64,000 nucleotides of DNA from contig NZ_JAPFGD010000005.1 in assembly GCF_027257175.1 (NCBI RefSeq), positions 62,001-126,000 of the forward strand, in the 5' to 3' direction. Shown piece by piece: positions 12,661 through 20,078 of the stretch; position 1 is the stretch's first letter; each line of letters begins with the position of its first letter. This DNA comes from Castellaniella sp. S9. Lineage in GTDB: Bacteria > Pseudomonadota > Gammaproteobacteria > Burkholderiales > Burkholderiaceae_B. Position numbers and translations under genes: made by a program. The notes beneath the pieces were generated by a model. The model was given only the letters and a program-made list of their open reading frames with translations, had not been told where the DNA came from and made no database searches.

Positions 12661-14202
12661 TCACCTGCGGCCCAGGCGCCCGAGCTGCGATTCATGCGCG
12701 TGCGCGCCCTTGGGTTGACGCTCGCCCTGGCCCGCACCGCGGGCCTTGGGCGCACGGTTGCCGGCGGTCTTGCGAGGCGCCTTGGGTCCGGCGCCCGCCG
12801 CCTTGGCCGGGCGCTTGCGCCCGCCGCCCGACGGCCCGGGCTTGGCCGTGGCTGTCCCGGAGGCCCCCTGGGCGGCCTTGGGATTTTTCTTGCGGCCCTG
12901 CCCGCCCTTCTGGCCGGCCTTGGGCTTGGGGCCATCCGGATGGCCGTTGGCCAGGCCGCCACTGATCAGCAGGCCCGGCGTAAAGGGATCCAGCCCGCCC
13001 GCGCGGCCGCCCGAGACGCGGCCGCGGCGGTTGAGGCGCGCGCCGTTCTGGCCGTTCTGGCCGGGCGTCCCGAACCCCGGCGGCAGCGCGCTGGCGTGGG
13101 ACAGGGGCTGGCGCTCCAACTGCTGGTCGGTCTCATCGGAGGCCTCGCGGATCAGGCCCAGGCGCAACATCAGGGCGCCGACCATCTCGGGCTGCAGTTC
13201 CTCCCAGCGGCCCCGGCGCAGGGAGGACGGCAGGACCACGTCGCCGAAGCGCGTGCGGATCAGCCGGCTGACCGTCACGCCCTGGGATTCGAACATGCGC
13301 CGGACCTCGCGATTGCGGCCCTCGCTGAGCGTCACGCGATACCAGCGATTGCTGCCCTCGCCCCCCAGGTATTCCAGGCTGCCGAACTGCGCCATGCCGT
13401 CCTCGAGCGCGACGCCCGCCGTCAGGCTGTTCTGCTGCTCGGGGCTGAGTTCGCCGAGGACGCGCACGGCGTATTCACGCTCGGCGCCATAGCGGGGATG
13501 CGACAGGCGGTTGGCCAGGTCGCCCGACGTGGTCAGAATCAGCAGACCTTCGGTATTGATGTCGAGGCGCCCCACCGACAGCCACTTGCCGCTGCGGATC
13601 TTGGGCAGGCGGGCGAACACCGTGGCGCGGCCGCCCGGATCGTCGTGGCTGACGATCTCGCCGGCGGGCTTGTGGTAGAGGATGATGCGCGGCGGCTTGT
13701 TGGCCTTGGGCCGGGTGATGGGCTTGCCGTTGATGCGGACTTTGTCGTCGGGCCCGACGCGCTGGCCGATGTGGGCGGGCTCGCCGTTGACGGACACGCG
13801 CCCCGCGATGATCAGCTCCTCCATGTCGCGCCGCGATCCGATGCCCGCATCGGCCAGGACCTTGTGCAGCTTGGGCTGCAGGGTATCGCTATTGAGGTAT
13901 TTGTCCAGGCGCTGCGCGGTCTTGGACGCATGCTCCAGATAGGACAGCGCGCGGGCGGCTTCCTCGTGGGACCCTTCGTCCACGGCGGGCGCCGCGCCCG
14001 CGGGGGCCTTGCCGGACTCGCCTGCCTCGGCATCCCCGCGCCGCCGGCGAAAAGGCGTGCGCAGCTTGCGGCCACGCTGGCGCTGGGGCGCGCCGGCCGC
14101 GTCCTTCGGCTGTTCGGCCTCGGGGGCGGTCTTCTGCGCCTCGGTCGTTTGCGGGAGGGGGGCGTGATCCGATCGAGGCATCGCTTCGGTGTCTGAGGTC
14201 AT
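12661..14202 (-). CDS. rluB: 23S rRNA pseudouridine synthase RluB family, with long low-complexity tails
   Basis: A roughly 513-residue pseudouridine synthase of the RsuA/RluB group. The centre contains an S4 RNA-binding domain ([29 protein letters not shown]), the catalytic segment [24 protein letters not shown] and the C-terminal [26 protein letters not shown]. coli RluB modifies U2605 of 23S rRNA. Both ends are extended: about 100 charged residues in front and about 130 Gly/Lys/Arg/Pro-rich residues behind. The ATG at 14202 (MTSDTEAMP) has AAGGAG 12 bases upstream; an ATG at 14226 (MKKEP) has no such site, so the exact start is uncertain. It follows scpB on the same strand. Confidence 0.9.
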   Translation of the reverse strand: MTSDTEAMPRSDHAPLPQTTEAQKTAPEAEQPKDAAGAPQRQRGRKLRTPFRRRRGDAEAGESGKAPAGAAPAVDEGSHEEAARALSYLEHASKTAQRLDKYLNSDTLQPKLHKVLADAGIGSRRDMEELIIAGRVSVNGEPAHIGQRVGPDDKVRINGKPITRPKANKPPRIILYHKPAGEIVSHDDPGGRATVFARLPKIRSGKWLSVGRLDINTEGLLILTTSGDLANRLSHPRYGAEREYAVRVLGELSPEQQNSLTAGVALEDGMAQFGSLEYLGGEGSNRWYRVTLSEGRNREVRRMFESQGVTVSRLIRTRFGDVVLPSSLRRGRWEELQPEMVGALMLRLGLIREASDETDQQLERQPLSHASALPPGFGTPGQNGQNGARLNRRGRVSGGRAGGLDPFTPGLLISGGLANGHPDGPKPKAGQKGGQGRKKNPKAAQGASGTATAKPGPSGGGRKRPAKAAGAGPKAPRKTAGNRAPKARGAGQGERQPKGAHAHESQLGRLGRR

Positions 14203-14288
14203 GGGGTCCAGTGGCTCCTTTTTCATTGATTCAAATTGTCGGTATCCAGATGATCGTCCGGCGGGAACGGCCGCGCATGGCGCGCTGT

Positions 14289-14897
14289 TCACCCAGCGGG
14301 GCTGGCGGCCGATTCCTCGGCCGGCGCGCCGGCAGGGTCCGCCGTCTCCGGCTCGAGGTTGAGGGCGCTCAGCGCCTCCTCGGCCTGCACGGAATCGAGC
14401 GCCGGCAGTTCGTCGAGCGCCCGCAGTCCCAGGTCATCCAGGAAACGCCGCGTCGTGCCGAACAGGGCCGGGCGTCCGGGCGCATCACGGTGCCCGAGGA
14501 CCTCGATCCAGCCGCGCTCCTCGAGGGTGCGTATGATCTGCGCCGACACCGACACCCCGCGCACGTCCTCGATGTCGCCGCGCGTCACCGGCTGGCGCCA
14601 GGCAATGATGGCCAGGGTTTCGAGCACGGCGCGCGAATAACGCGGAGGTTTCTCGGGGTTTAGCCGTCCCAGGTAGCGCTGCATGTCGGGGCGACTCTGG
14701 AAACGCCACCCGCCGGCCAACTGGATCAGTTCGAGGCCGCGCTCCTGCCAATCCATCTGGAGTGTCGCCAGATGGCGGCGGATGTCGTCGCCCTCGATCG
14801 CATCGTCGAAGAGCCTGCGCAGTTCGGGCACCGTCAAGGGTTCGTGCGCGCACAGCAGAGCTGCCTCGAGTATGCGATGGACTTCTGTATCCGTCAT
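14289..14897 (-). CDS. scpB: Segregation and condensation protein ScpB
   Basis: A 202-residue winged-helix subunit of the bacterial SMC-ScpA-ScpB condensin. Typical stretches are [22 protein letters not shown], the second winged helix [32 protein letters not shown] and the turn [24 protein letters not shown]. The tail is Ala/Glu-rich and probably disordered. It is followed by rluB on the same strand, a very common scpB-rluB pairing. The gene is divergent from the initiator tRNA; only 75 bases separate its start from the tRNA 5' end. Confidence 0.95.
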   Translation of the reverse strand: MTDTEVHRILEAALLCAHEPLTVPELRRLFDDAIEGDDIRRHLATLQMDWQERGLELIQLAGGWRFQSRPDMQRYLGRLNPEKPPRYSRAVLETLAIIAWRQPVTRGDIEDVRGVSVSAQIIRTLEERGWIEVLGHRDAPGRPALFGTTRRFLDDLGLRALDELPALDSVQAEEALSALNLEPETADPAGAPAEESAASPAG

Positions 14898-14930
14898 TTT
14901 ATCTTGAACTCGCGTTTATTGCTTGCGTAC

Positions 14931-14959
14931 TTGCTTGCATCCACAATACTTGCTATTAT
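14931..14959 (+). promoter_or_regulatory. Sigma-70 promoter of the initiator tRNA gene
   Basis: A TTGCTT box (14931-14936) is separated by exactly 17 bases from TATTAT (14954-14959), which is also preceded by TGC, an extended -10. The predicted start is about seven bases upstream of the mature tRNA 5' end. The surrounding DNA is noticeably AT-rich compared with its neighbours. Confidence 0.75.
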
Positions 14960-14972
14960 TCTTTTTTCCAGA

Positions 14973-15049
14973 CGCGGGGTGGAGCAGTCTGGCAGCTCGT
15001 CGGGCTCATAACCCGAAGGTCACAGGTTCAAATCCTGTCCCCGCAACCA
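14973..15049 (+). tRNA. Initiator tRNA-fMet (CAU)
   Basis: A 77-base tRNA with encoded CCA. The anticodon CAT is at 15007-15009. Initiator identity is shown by the unpaired C1-A72 position at the acceptor end (CGCGGGG... CCCCGCAACCA) and by the three consecutive G:C pairs of the anticodon stem (GGGCTCATAACCC). The T arm reads CAGGTTCAAATCCTG. It is a single-gene unit with its own promoter and intrinsic terminator. Confidence 0.97.
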
Positions 15050-15061
15050 GTCTTCGGATCG

Positions 15062-15091
15062 AGGCCATTTGCTGATGCAAATGGCCTTTTT
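15062..15091 (+). terminator. Intrinsic terminator after tRNA-fMet
   Basis: A perfect 10-base inverted repeat, AGGCCATTTG and CAAATGGCCT, with a six-base loop and a run of five T. It starts 12 bases after the tRNA CCA end. Confidence 0.93.
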
Positions 15092-15392
15092 CCTTGGCGG
15101 CCCCGGAAAGGCCAAAACCTTGCACATCGACTGTCACGACGCAAGGCCCGTGCCGGGCCGGCACGCCATCAGGCCAAGCCTGCGGGAAAATGCCGGAAAA
15201 AACACGCCGGATAAAAACACCGAATATGAATGAGCCTGGAGGCGGGCCCGCCCATACGGCGGACGCACGGGGCGCAAGTCCGTCGACCATGGGTCCATGC
15301 CTGCGCCATTCCGGGATTCGGCGCGCGATGCGCCTGGAAAGTGTCGCTATTACAACATCCGCAACACGACATTGCAATAGCGCGATGCGCCC
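15092..15392. other. Non-coding gap between the tRNA terminator and ftrD
   Basis: About 300 bases without a supportable gene. Open frames here continue antisense into ftrD and have no family features. It holds several GC-rich inverted repeats (for example around 15150-15165) and, close to the ftrD stop, a long hairpin described separately. Confidence 0.6.
15345..15382 (-). terminator. Long hairpin directly after the ftrD stop, without U-tract
   Basis: On the minus strand the arms are CGCTATTGCAA and TTGTAATAGCG with a 16-base loop. As RNA all 11 positions pair because the only mismatch is a G:U wobble, which would be a true mismatch on the other strand, so it fits a transcript of the ftr operon. 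It begins 10 bases after the ftrD stop. No T run follows, so it may be a 3'-end stabiliser or a Rho-dependent end rather than a strict intrinsic terminator. Confidence 0.45.
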
Positions 15393-16829
15393 CTACCACA
15401 CTGCAAAAAACAGCACCCACGCCACGCAAAACGGCGCCAGGCCCAACCCGACCATGCCGACCGCCGTGGCGCGCACCGGCCAGCGCCGGCAACGCAAGCC
15501 GGCCAGGCGCCATTCGAATCGCAGGCTCCAAGCCAGGGCCAGGCCCAGCAGAAGGAAGCGCACCGCATTGGCCCAGCCCGTGGGCACGCCTTCGTGGTGC
15601 AGCAGGGTCAGCGTAGTCGCCGACAGGCCCAGGAACACCCCGACCCCGCCGGCCGGGATCAGGCCCTGCGCCAGTTTGTGCACCCCCGCGAGCCGCCCGC
15701 GCAGCAAGCGCCCGGACGCATCCAGCACGCCCGGGCGCCGCCTTGCCGGCAAGATCCGATCCGCCAGCCACAGGCCGGCAAAGACCGGACCGCCCACGCA
15801 CAGGGCGGCACCCGCGATGAACACGAGAACCACCGCCCCGTCGAGCCAGCTGAAGCTATCGTTGACCTCCGGATAGTGCGTCAGGATGAACCAGGGCGCA
15901 TTTTGCGCCAATGGCCAGTAGACGTCGTGCTCGACCAGCCAGGTCGCCGCCGTCTGCTTGATGGTCACGAACCAGGGGCTGGCGCTCCAGAGGAATGCGC
16001 CGACCGCCAGCCCCATGAGGCCGAACACGATCAGCGCGGTCTGCCAGCCATCGCCTTCGGCCACGCCAACGATCTCGGCCTCCGGCGAGCGCGCGCTGAG
16101 GGCGATCGCTCCGCGGTAGTCGCTGCAGCGCCCGCACATGTGGCATTCGGCGGCGCCCTTCATGTGGCGCAGCGGCAGCAAGGGCGCACAGTTGATCGAT
16201 TCGATCCGGCGCACGGGCCGGCGCCAGGCGTGGGGGTCGACCCGGTAATGCCAGGGCGCGAGCTTTGCGAGCAGGTTGAACACGCCGCTGACCGGACAGA
16301 GATACTTGCACCAGACCCGCTTTTCACGCCCGTACAGCCAGCCGATGATCATGGCGGCGACCGTGGAGCCGCCCAGCACGGCCGCCGCCGCCCACGGGTA
16401 CTGATAGACACTGACCAGTTGGCCGTAGATCGTGGTCAGCGCGAACGCCACGAAAGGCCAGCCGCCCCAGCGCATCCAGTGCGGGATGGCGCCGCCGCGC
16501 CCGTGCCCGCTGGCCCATTCGGTCAAGGCGCCCTCCGGACAGAACAGGCCGCACCAGGCCCGGCCGAACAGCGGGATCGATACCAGCACGAAGGGCCACC
16601 AGACGCCCCAGAAGGCAAACTGGGCCAGGATCGTCAGGTTGTTGAAGACGGAGGCCGTGCGATCGGGCAGCGGCAATATCGCCGGCACCGCCAGCAAGAA
16701 GACGTAAACGCCCACGATGGCCCATTGCAGCCTGCGGATCGCGCGCTGGTGGTCCCTGAGGACATCCCCCACGCGCGCGATGCGGGCACGAAATCCATGC
16801 CCCATCGGGATCCGCGGCATCGGAGTCAT
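15393..16829 (-). CDS. ftrD: Polyferredoxin-like membrane protein of the ferrous iron uptake system, FtrD type
   Basis: A 478-residue membrane protein with several transmembrane segments and clustered cysteines typical of NapH/NosR-like iron-sulfur membrane proteins: CGLFCPEGAL, WCKYLCPVSG and ECHMCGRC. In Bordetella the equivalent FtrD is the last component of the acid-favoured ferrous uptake system FtrABCD and is thought to accept electrons linked to iron oxidation and permeation. The start overlaps the ftrC stop (ATGA). Assignment rests mainly on position as the fourth gene after a P19-like protein, a cupredoxin and an FTR1-type permease. C-terminal membrane helices without cysteines make up the last 200 residues. 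Confidence 0.85.
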   Translation of the reverse strand: MTPMPRIPMGHGFRARIARVGDVLRDHQRAIRRLQWAIVGVYVFLLAVPAILPLPDRTASVFNNLTILAQFAFWGVWWPFVLVSIPLFGRAWCGLFCPEGALTEWASGHGRGGAIPHWMRWGGWPFVAFALTTIYGQLVSVYQYPWAAAAVLGGSTVAAMIIGWLYGREKRVWCKYLCPVSGVFNLLAKLAPWHYRVDPHAWRRPVRRIESINCAPLLPLRHMKGAAECHMCGRCSDYRGAIALSARSPEAEIVGVAEGDGWQTALIVFGLMGLAVGAFLWSASPWFVTIKQTAATWLVEHDVYWPLAQNAPWFILTHYPEVNDSFSWLDGAVVLVFIAGAALCVGGPVFAGLWLADRILPARRRPGVLDASGRLLRGRLAGVHKLAQGLIPAGGVGVFLGLSATTLTLLHHEGVPTGWANAVRFLLLGLALAWSLRFEWRLAGLRCRRWPVRATAVGMVGLGLAPFCVAWVLFFAVW

Positions 16830-17683
16830 GCCGCCGAATCGCCCACGGGCGAACCCGGCTGCGCGGCCGCCGGACGGGAAGCGCGTCGCAGCACGCCGAG
16901 CGCGACCACCCAGTAAGCCAGCCAGATCAGGACTTGCGACAAGGCCGGATAGGCGCGATAGCCGGCGAAATCCGCGAGGACCTTGCCCAGGCCCCCTGCG
17001 GTATCCAGCAGCCAGGAGGTATCCCAGGCAGGATCGACCAGCGTGGGCAGGACCTCGAGCGAAATCAGCCGATCAGTGGCCGATACCAGCAAGGCGCCCG
17101 CCAGCAACAGCAGCAGGATCTCGGTCACCTTGAAGAACCGCCGCCAGGTGATCAGCCGTCCGCCCAGCTGCAGCACCCAGAACGTCAGCAGCGCGGCGCC
17201 GAACCCGATCAGGCCCGCGGCCAGCATCGACGCCAGGCGGCCTTCGTCCCGGGACGACAGAATGACGCCGTAGAGGAACACGACGGTCTCGCTGCCCTCG
17301 CGCGCCACGGCGATCATCACCAGGGCGAGCAGGCCCCACCATCGATTGCGGCGAACCATCGTGCCGGCGCCCGTCTGGAGTTCGCGCTTCAGCCCGCGGC
17401 CGTGCGCACGCATCCAGGCCACCATCTGGACCACCAGGATGCAGGCGGCCAGCGCCATGAGCGCCTGGAACCATTCCTGTCCGGTGTCCGACAGCCAGGA
17501 CGCCATGCCCAGCAGGACCAGTGCCAGCAGGCCCGCCAGGACCAGGCCGCACGCCACCCCGCCCCATAGCCACGGCAGGCCGCGGCGTCCGCCGGGATCG
17601 TCGCGCAGCCAGGCGTACAGGATGCCCACGACCAGCAGGGCCTCCACGCTTTCACGCCAGACGATGAAGCCGACTTGTTCCAT
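16826..17683 (-). CDS. ftrC: FTR1-family iron permease, FtrC type
   Basis: A 285-residue permease with about seven transmembrane helices. Two iron-binding REXXE motifs are intact: RESVE in helix 1 (MEQVGFIVWRESVEAL) and REGSE in the middle (MIAVAREGSETVVFLYG). These glutamates carry ferric iron in Ftr1p and EfeU relatives. It lies between the cupredoxin gene ftrB (21-base gap) and ftrD (four-base overlap). The gene set differs from EfeUOB in lacking a DyP peroxidase and having a polyferredoxin instead, which points to the FtrABCD type. Confidence 0.92.
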   Translation of the reverse strand: MEQVGFIVWRESVEALLVVGILYAWLRDDPGGRRGLPWLWGGVACGLVLAGLLALVLLGMASWLSDTGQEWFQALMALAACILVVQMVAWMRAHGRGLKRELQTGAGTMVRRNRWWGLLALVMIAVAREGSETVVFLYGVILSSRDEGRLASMLAAGLIGFGAALLTFWVLQLGGRLITWRRFFKVTEILLLLLAGALLVSATDRLISLEVLPTLVDPAWDTSWLLDTAGGLGKVLADFAGYRAYPALSQVLIWLAYWVVALGVLRRASRPAAAQPGSPVGDSAA

Positions 17684-17704
17684 GATGAATAGGGGTGGAA
17701 TGCC

Positions 17705-18049
17705 TCACGATCCGGGCATCACGACCAGCGTGCCCTTGACGTCGGGGTGAAAGTCGTCGAAGAACGGATACTCGCCGGGCCGCGACAGCTTGAGCACGAC
17801 AAAGGACTTGACGCCCGGGCCCAGCACCTTTTCCTTGCGCAGCGGCAGGCTTTCGAACTCGACCGCCTCGGCGCTTTCGTTGATCAGGACGATCTTGAAC
17901 CGCCCCGCCGGAACCTCGAGGCGCGCCGGCTCGAACGTACCGTCGGCCTTGAAAGTCAGCGTATAGGTCGGCAGCTCATCGGCCCGCAGCGCCGCCGGGC
18001 CGAACCCGATCGCCAGGGCGCCCAGCAGGGCGATGAGTCGGATCCTCAT
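17705..18049 (-). CDS. ftrB: Periplasmic cupredoxin-like protein, FtrB type
   Basis: A 114-residue secreted protein. Residues 1-23 form a signal peptide (MRIRLIALLGALAIGFGPAALRA). The remainder is a cupredoxin-like beta domain (FEPARLEVPAGRFKIVLINESAEAVEFES, ending in GEYPFFDDFHPDVKGTLVV). In the Ftr system this is proposed to oxidise ferrous iron before transfer to the permease. The ATG shares a base with the ftrA stop (TGATG), which fixes the start; the longer open frame upstream is out-of-frame ftrA sequence. Confidence 0.9.
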   Translation of the reverse strand: MRIRLIALLGALAIGFGPAALRADELPTYTLTFKADGTFEPARLEVPAGRFKIVLINESAEAVEFESLPLRKEKVLGPGVKSFVVLKLSRPGEYPFFDDFHPDVKGTLVVMPGS

Positions 18050-18585
18050 CAATAGCCGCCCTTCTTGCCGGTGCCGGCATAGACGAACTCGTAGTGGGTT
18101 TCGAAGGTCTTGAACCACGGGGCCACGCCGGTTTCCTTGTCGACGTGGCGGCCGAAATGATTCATCGGGGCCGTCTCGGGCGAACCGATGACGAAGGTCA
18201 GCCGGTATTTGCCGGGTCCGTCGAGCTTGACGTTGTCGCCGTAGTGCGGGCCGTCGTTGGCCACCATGGGCATCAGGTCGCCCTTGTGGACCTGGTCGCT
18301 GCCCTGCTTCTGCAGCACGTACTGGATGTTCAGATAGGGCGCCCACGCACCCTCGGGCAGGCCGTTCTGGTTGTCGGCGGTCGCATGAATGTCGGCCTCG
18401 AGATGGATGTCGGAATCCTTGGCATCGCGCATCACGCCGGCGGGCTCCATCTCGACGGGCTGCAGGTACACGGCCGCGACCTCCAGTCCGTTGATCTCGG
18501 TCGGCTCGCCGATGGGATATTCGGCCGCCGCGGCCGAGGCTGCCAGTCCCAGGCCCGCGAACGCCACACACCATTGCTTGATCAT
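18049..18585 (-). CDS. ftrA: Periplasmic P19-like iron-binding protein, FtrA type
   Basis: A 178-residue protein with a signal peptide (MIKQWCVAFAGLGLAASAAAA, cut near residue 21) and a P19/Tp34-type iron transport domain. Candidate metal ligands are in VEMEPAGVMRDAKDSDIHLEADIHA and NHFGRHVDKETG. The family captures iron together with copper in the periplasm. The ATG at 18585 is preceded by GGAGG at eight bases, a strong ribosome-binding site; an upstream in-frame start would lie within the promoter/Fur region. First gene of ftrABCD. Confidence 0.92.
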   Translation of the reverse strand: MIKQWCVAFAGLGLAASAAAAEYPIGEPTEINGLEVAAVYLQPVEMEPAGVMRDAKDSDIHLEADIHATADNQNGLPEGAWAPYLNIQYVLQKQGSDQVHKGDLMPMVANDGPHYGDNVKLDGPGKYRLTFVIGSPETAPMNHFGRHVDKETGVAPWFKTFETHYEFVYAGTGKKGGY

Positions 18586-18613
18586 CGATGGAACCTCCGT
18601 CTTAGCAATAAGA

Positions 18614-18632
18614 AACAAGATTCATTCTCGTT
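18614..18632 (-). promoter_or_regulatory. Fur-box-like operator of ftrABCD
   Basis: The minus strand reads AACGAGAATGAATCTTGTT, a 19-base imperfect palindrome that matches the classical Fur box form AATGAGAATGATTCTCATT at 15 of 19 positions. It lies immediately downstream of the -10 box and upstream of the ftrA ribosome-binding site, a position suited to iron-dependent repression. Confidence 0.75.
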
Positions 18633-18660
18633 AATATATCACCAGAAAACCCGCTGGAAA
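18633..18660 (-). promoter_or_regulatory. Sigma-70 promoter of ftrABCD
   Basis: On the minus strand TTTCCA (18660-18655) is followed after 16 bases by TATATT (18638-18633). The -10 box abuts the Fur-box-like palindrome. The predicted start falls inside that palindrome. Confidence 0.6.
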
Positions 18661-18673
18661 CCGACGTCTCCTC

Positions 18674-18699
18674 AAAAAAATCCGCCTGGGGGGGCGGAT
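18674..18699 (-). terminator. Intrinsic terminator of the phaC-phaB-phaR operon
   Basis: Minus strand: ATCCGCC, a six-base loop, GGCGGAT, then seven T. It is 38 bases after the phaR stop and directly before the ftrA promoter, separating the two units. Confidence 0.9.
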
Positions 18700-18736
18700 C
18701 GTGGGTGTGCGGGCCAGGCGCAAGAGCGCCCCTCGG

Positions 18737-19318
18737 CTATTTCTTTTTGGGCTTGCCCTGGCCCCCGGCCCCGGGCTCGCCGAAGGGAAAGGCCGAGAAC
18801 ATATTGCGAGTCTGATCCTGCATCTGGTCCTGCATCTGCACGAACAGGTTGCGGCTTTGCTCGATGTAGTTGTTCATCATGTTCTGCAGCGCCGGGGTCT
18901 GCACGTTCATGAACTGGGCCCAGACCTCCGGGCCGAATTGTTGCTTGTACAGGCCCTGCGACTGCTCGGCCATGCGGTCCTGGATGTCCATCAGGACCTG
19001 GATGTTCTTTTCCAGGAACGAGCCCATGACGCCCTGCATCGCATGCCCATAGAACCGGATGATCTGCGACAGCGCCGTCGCGGAAAACATCGGCACCCCC
19101 CCGGATTCCTCCTCGAGGATGATCTGCAGCAGGATGCTGCGCGTCAGGTCCTCGCCGGACTTTGCATCCACGACCTGGAACTCCTCGTTGTCGAGGACCA
19201 GCTGCTTGACGTCCGCCAGCGTGATGTAGGCGCTGGACTGGGTGTCGTACAGCCGGCGGTTGGGGTATTTCTTGACCAGGCGCACTGCCTTGGGGGTCTG
19301 CTGAGCCATGTCGTCCAT
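18737..19318 (-). CDS. phaR: Polyhydroxyalkanoate synthesis repressor PhaR
   Basis: A 193-residue regulator. Residues of about 12-75 form the PHB-accumulation DNA-binding domain (VRLVKKYPNRRLYDTQSSAYITLADVKQLV) and the next part is the associated regulatory domain (GGVPMFSATALSQIIRFYGHAMQGVM). PhaR binds both DNA and polymer granules and releases phasin and PHA genes when polymer accumulates. The tail is rich in Gln/Met/Asn and may form amphipathic helices. The ATG at 19318 overlaps the phaB stop (TGATG); an alternative ATG four codons further in (MAQQT) is also possible. Confidence 0.93.
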   Translation of the reverse strand: MDDMAQQTPKAVRLVKKYPNRRLYDTQSSAYITLADVKQLVLDNEEFQVVDAKSGEDLTRSILLQIILEEESGGVPMFSATALSQIIRFYGHAMQGVMGSFLEKNIQVLMDIQDRMAEQSQGLYKQQFGPEVWAQFMNVQTPALQNMMNNYIEQSRNLFVQMQDQMQDQTRNMFSAFPFGEPGAGGQGKPKKK

Positions 19319-20055
19319 CAACCCATGTGCAGGCCGCCGTTGAGCGAGAAGTCCGCTCCGGTGGCAAAGCCCGAATCATCCGAGGCCAGCCATGCCACGA
19401 TCGAGCCGATTTCCTCGGGGGTGCCCAGGCGCTTGACCGGGATCGTCGCCACGATCTTTTCGAGGACATCGGGCCGGATGGCGCGCACCATGTCGGTGCC
19501 GATGTAGCCCGGCGATATGGTATTGACCGTGACCCCCTTGCTGGCGACCTCCTGGGCCAGGGCCATGGTGAAACCGTGAATCCCCGCCTTGGCGGTGGAA
19601 TAGTTGGTCTGTCCGAACTGGCCCTTCTGGCCGTTGACCGAGCTGATGTTGATGATACGCCCCCACTGCCGTTCGACCATGTCGTCGATGACCTGCTTGG
19701 TCACGTTGAACAGGCTGTTGAGGTTGGTGTCCATGACCGCGCGCCAGTCCTCGAGGCTCATTTTGCGGAAGACCCCGTCGCGAGTGATGCCCGCGTTGTT
19801 GACCAGCACGTCGATCGGGCCGAATTGCTCGCGCACCTGCGCGAAGGCCTGGACCGTGGAATCCCAATCGGAGACATTGCCGACCGATGCGCTGAACGTG
19901 TAGCCCAGAGCGGCCTGTTCGCCGAGCCACTTGGCGTGATCGCGGCTGGGGCCGCAACCGGCGACCACGTTGAACCCTTCCTTGGCCAGGCGCTGGCAAA
20001 TCGACGTGCCGATCCCCCCCATGCCTCCGGTGACGTAAGCCAGTTTCCCGCTCAT
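19318..20055 (-). CDS. phaB: Acetoacetyl-CoA reductase PhaB
   Basis: A 245-residue short-chain dehydrogenase that reduces acetoacetyl-CoA to (R)-3-hydroxybutyryl-CoA with NADPH. The cofactor motif TGGMGGIG is at residues 9-16, followed by NNAG, the catalytic Ser of INISSVNGQKGQFGQ and YSTAK; GQTNYSTAKAGIHGF is typical of PhaB. The ATG at 20055 has AAGGAG about seven bases upstream. It lies 23 bases after phaC. The thiolase gene phaA, often between these two, is absent, so acetoacetyl-CoA must come from a thiolase elsewhere. Confidence 0.95.
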   Translation of the reverse strand: MSGKLAYVTGGMGGIGTSICQRLAKEGFNVVAGCGPSRDHAKWLGEQAALGYTFSASVGNVSDWDSTVQAFAQVREQFGPIDVLVNNAGITRDGVFRKMSLEDWRAVMDTNLNSLFNVTKQVIDDMVERQWGRIINISSVNGQKGQFGQTNYSTAKAGIHGFTMALAQEVASKGVTVNTISPGYIGTDMVRAIRPDVLEKIVATIPVKRLGTPEEIGSIVAWLASDDSGFATGADFSLNGGLHMG

Positions 20056-20078
20056 GTGATTCTCCTTTTGTTGACGCG

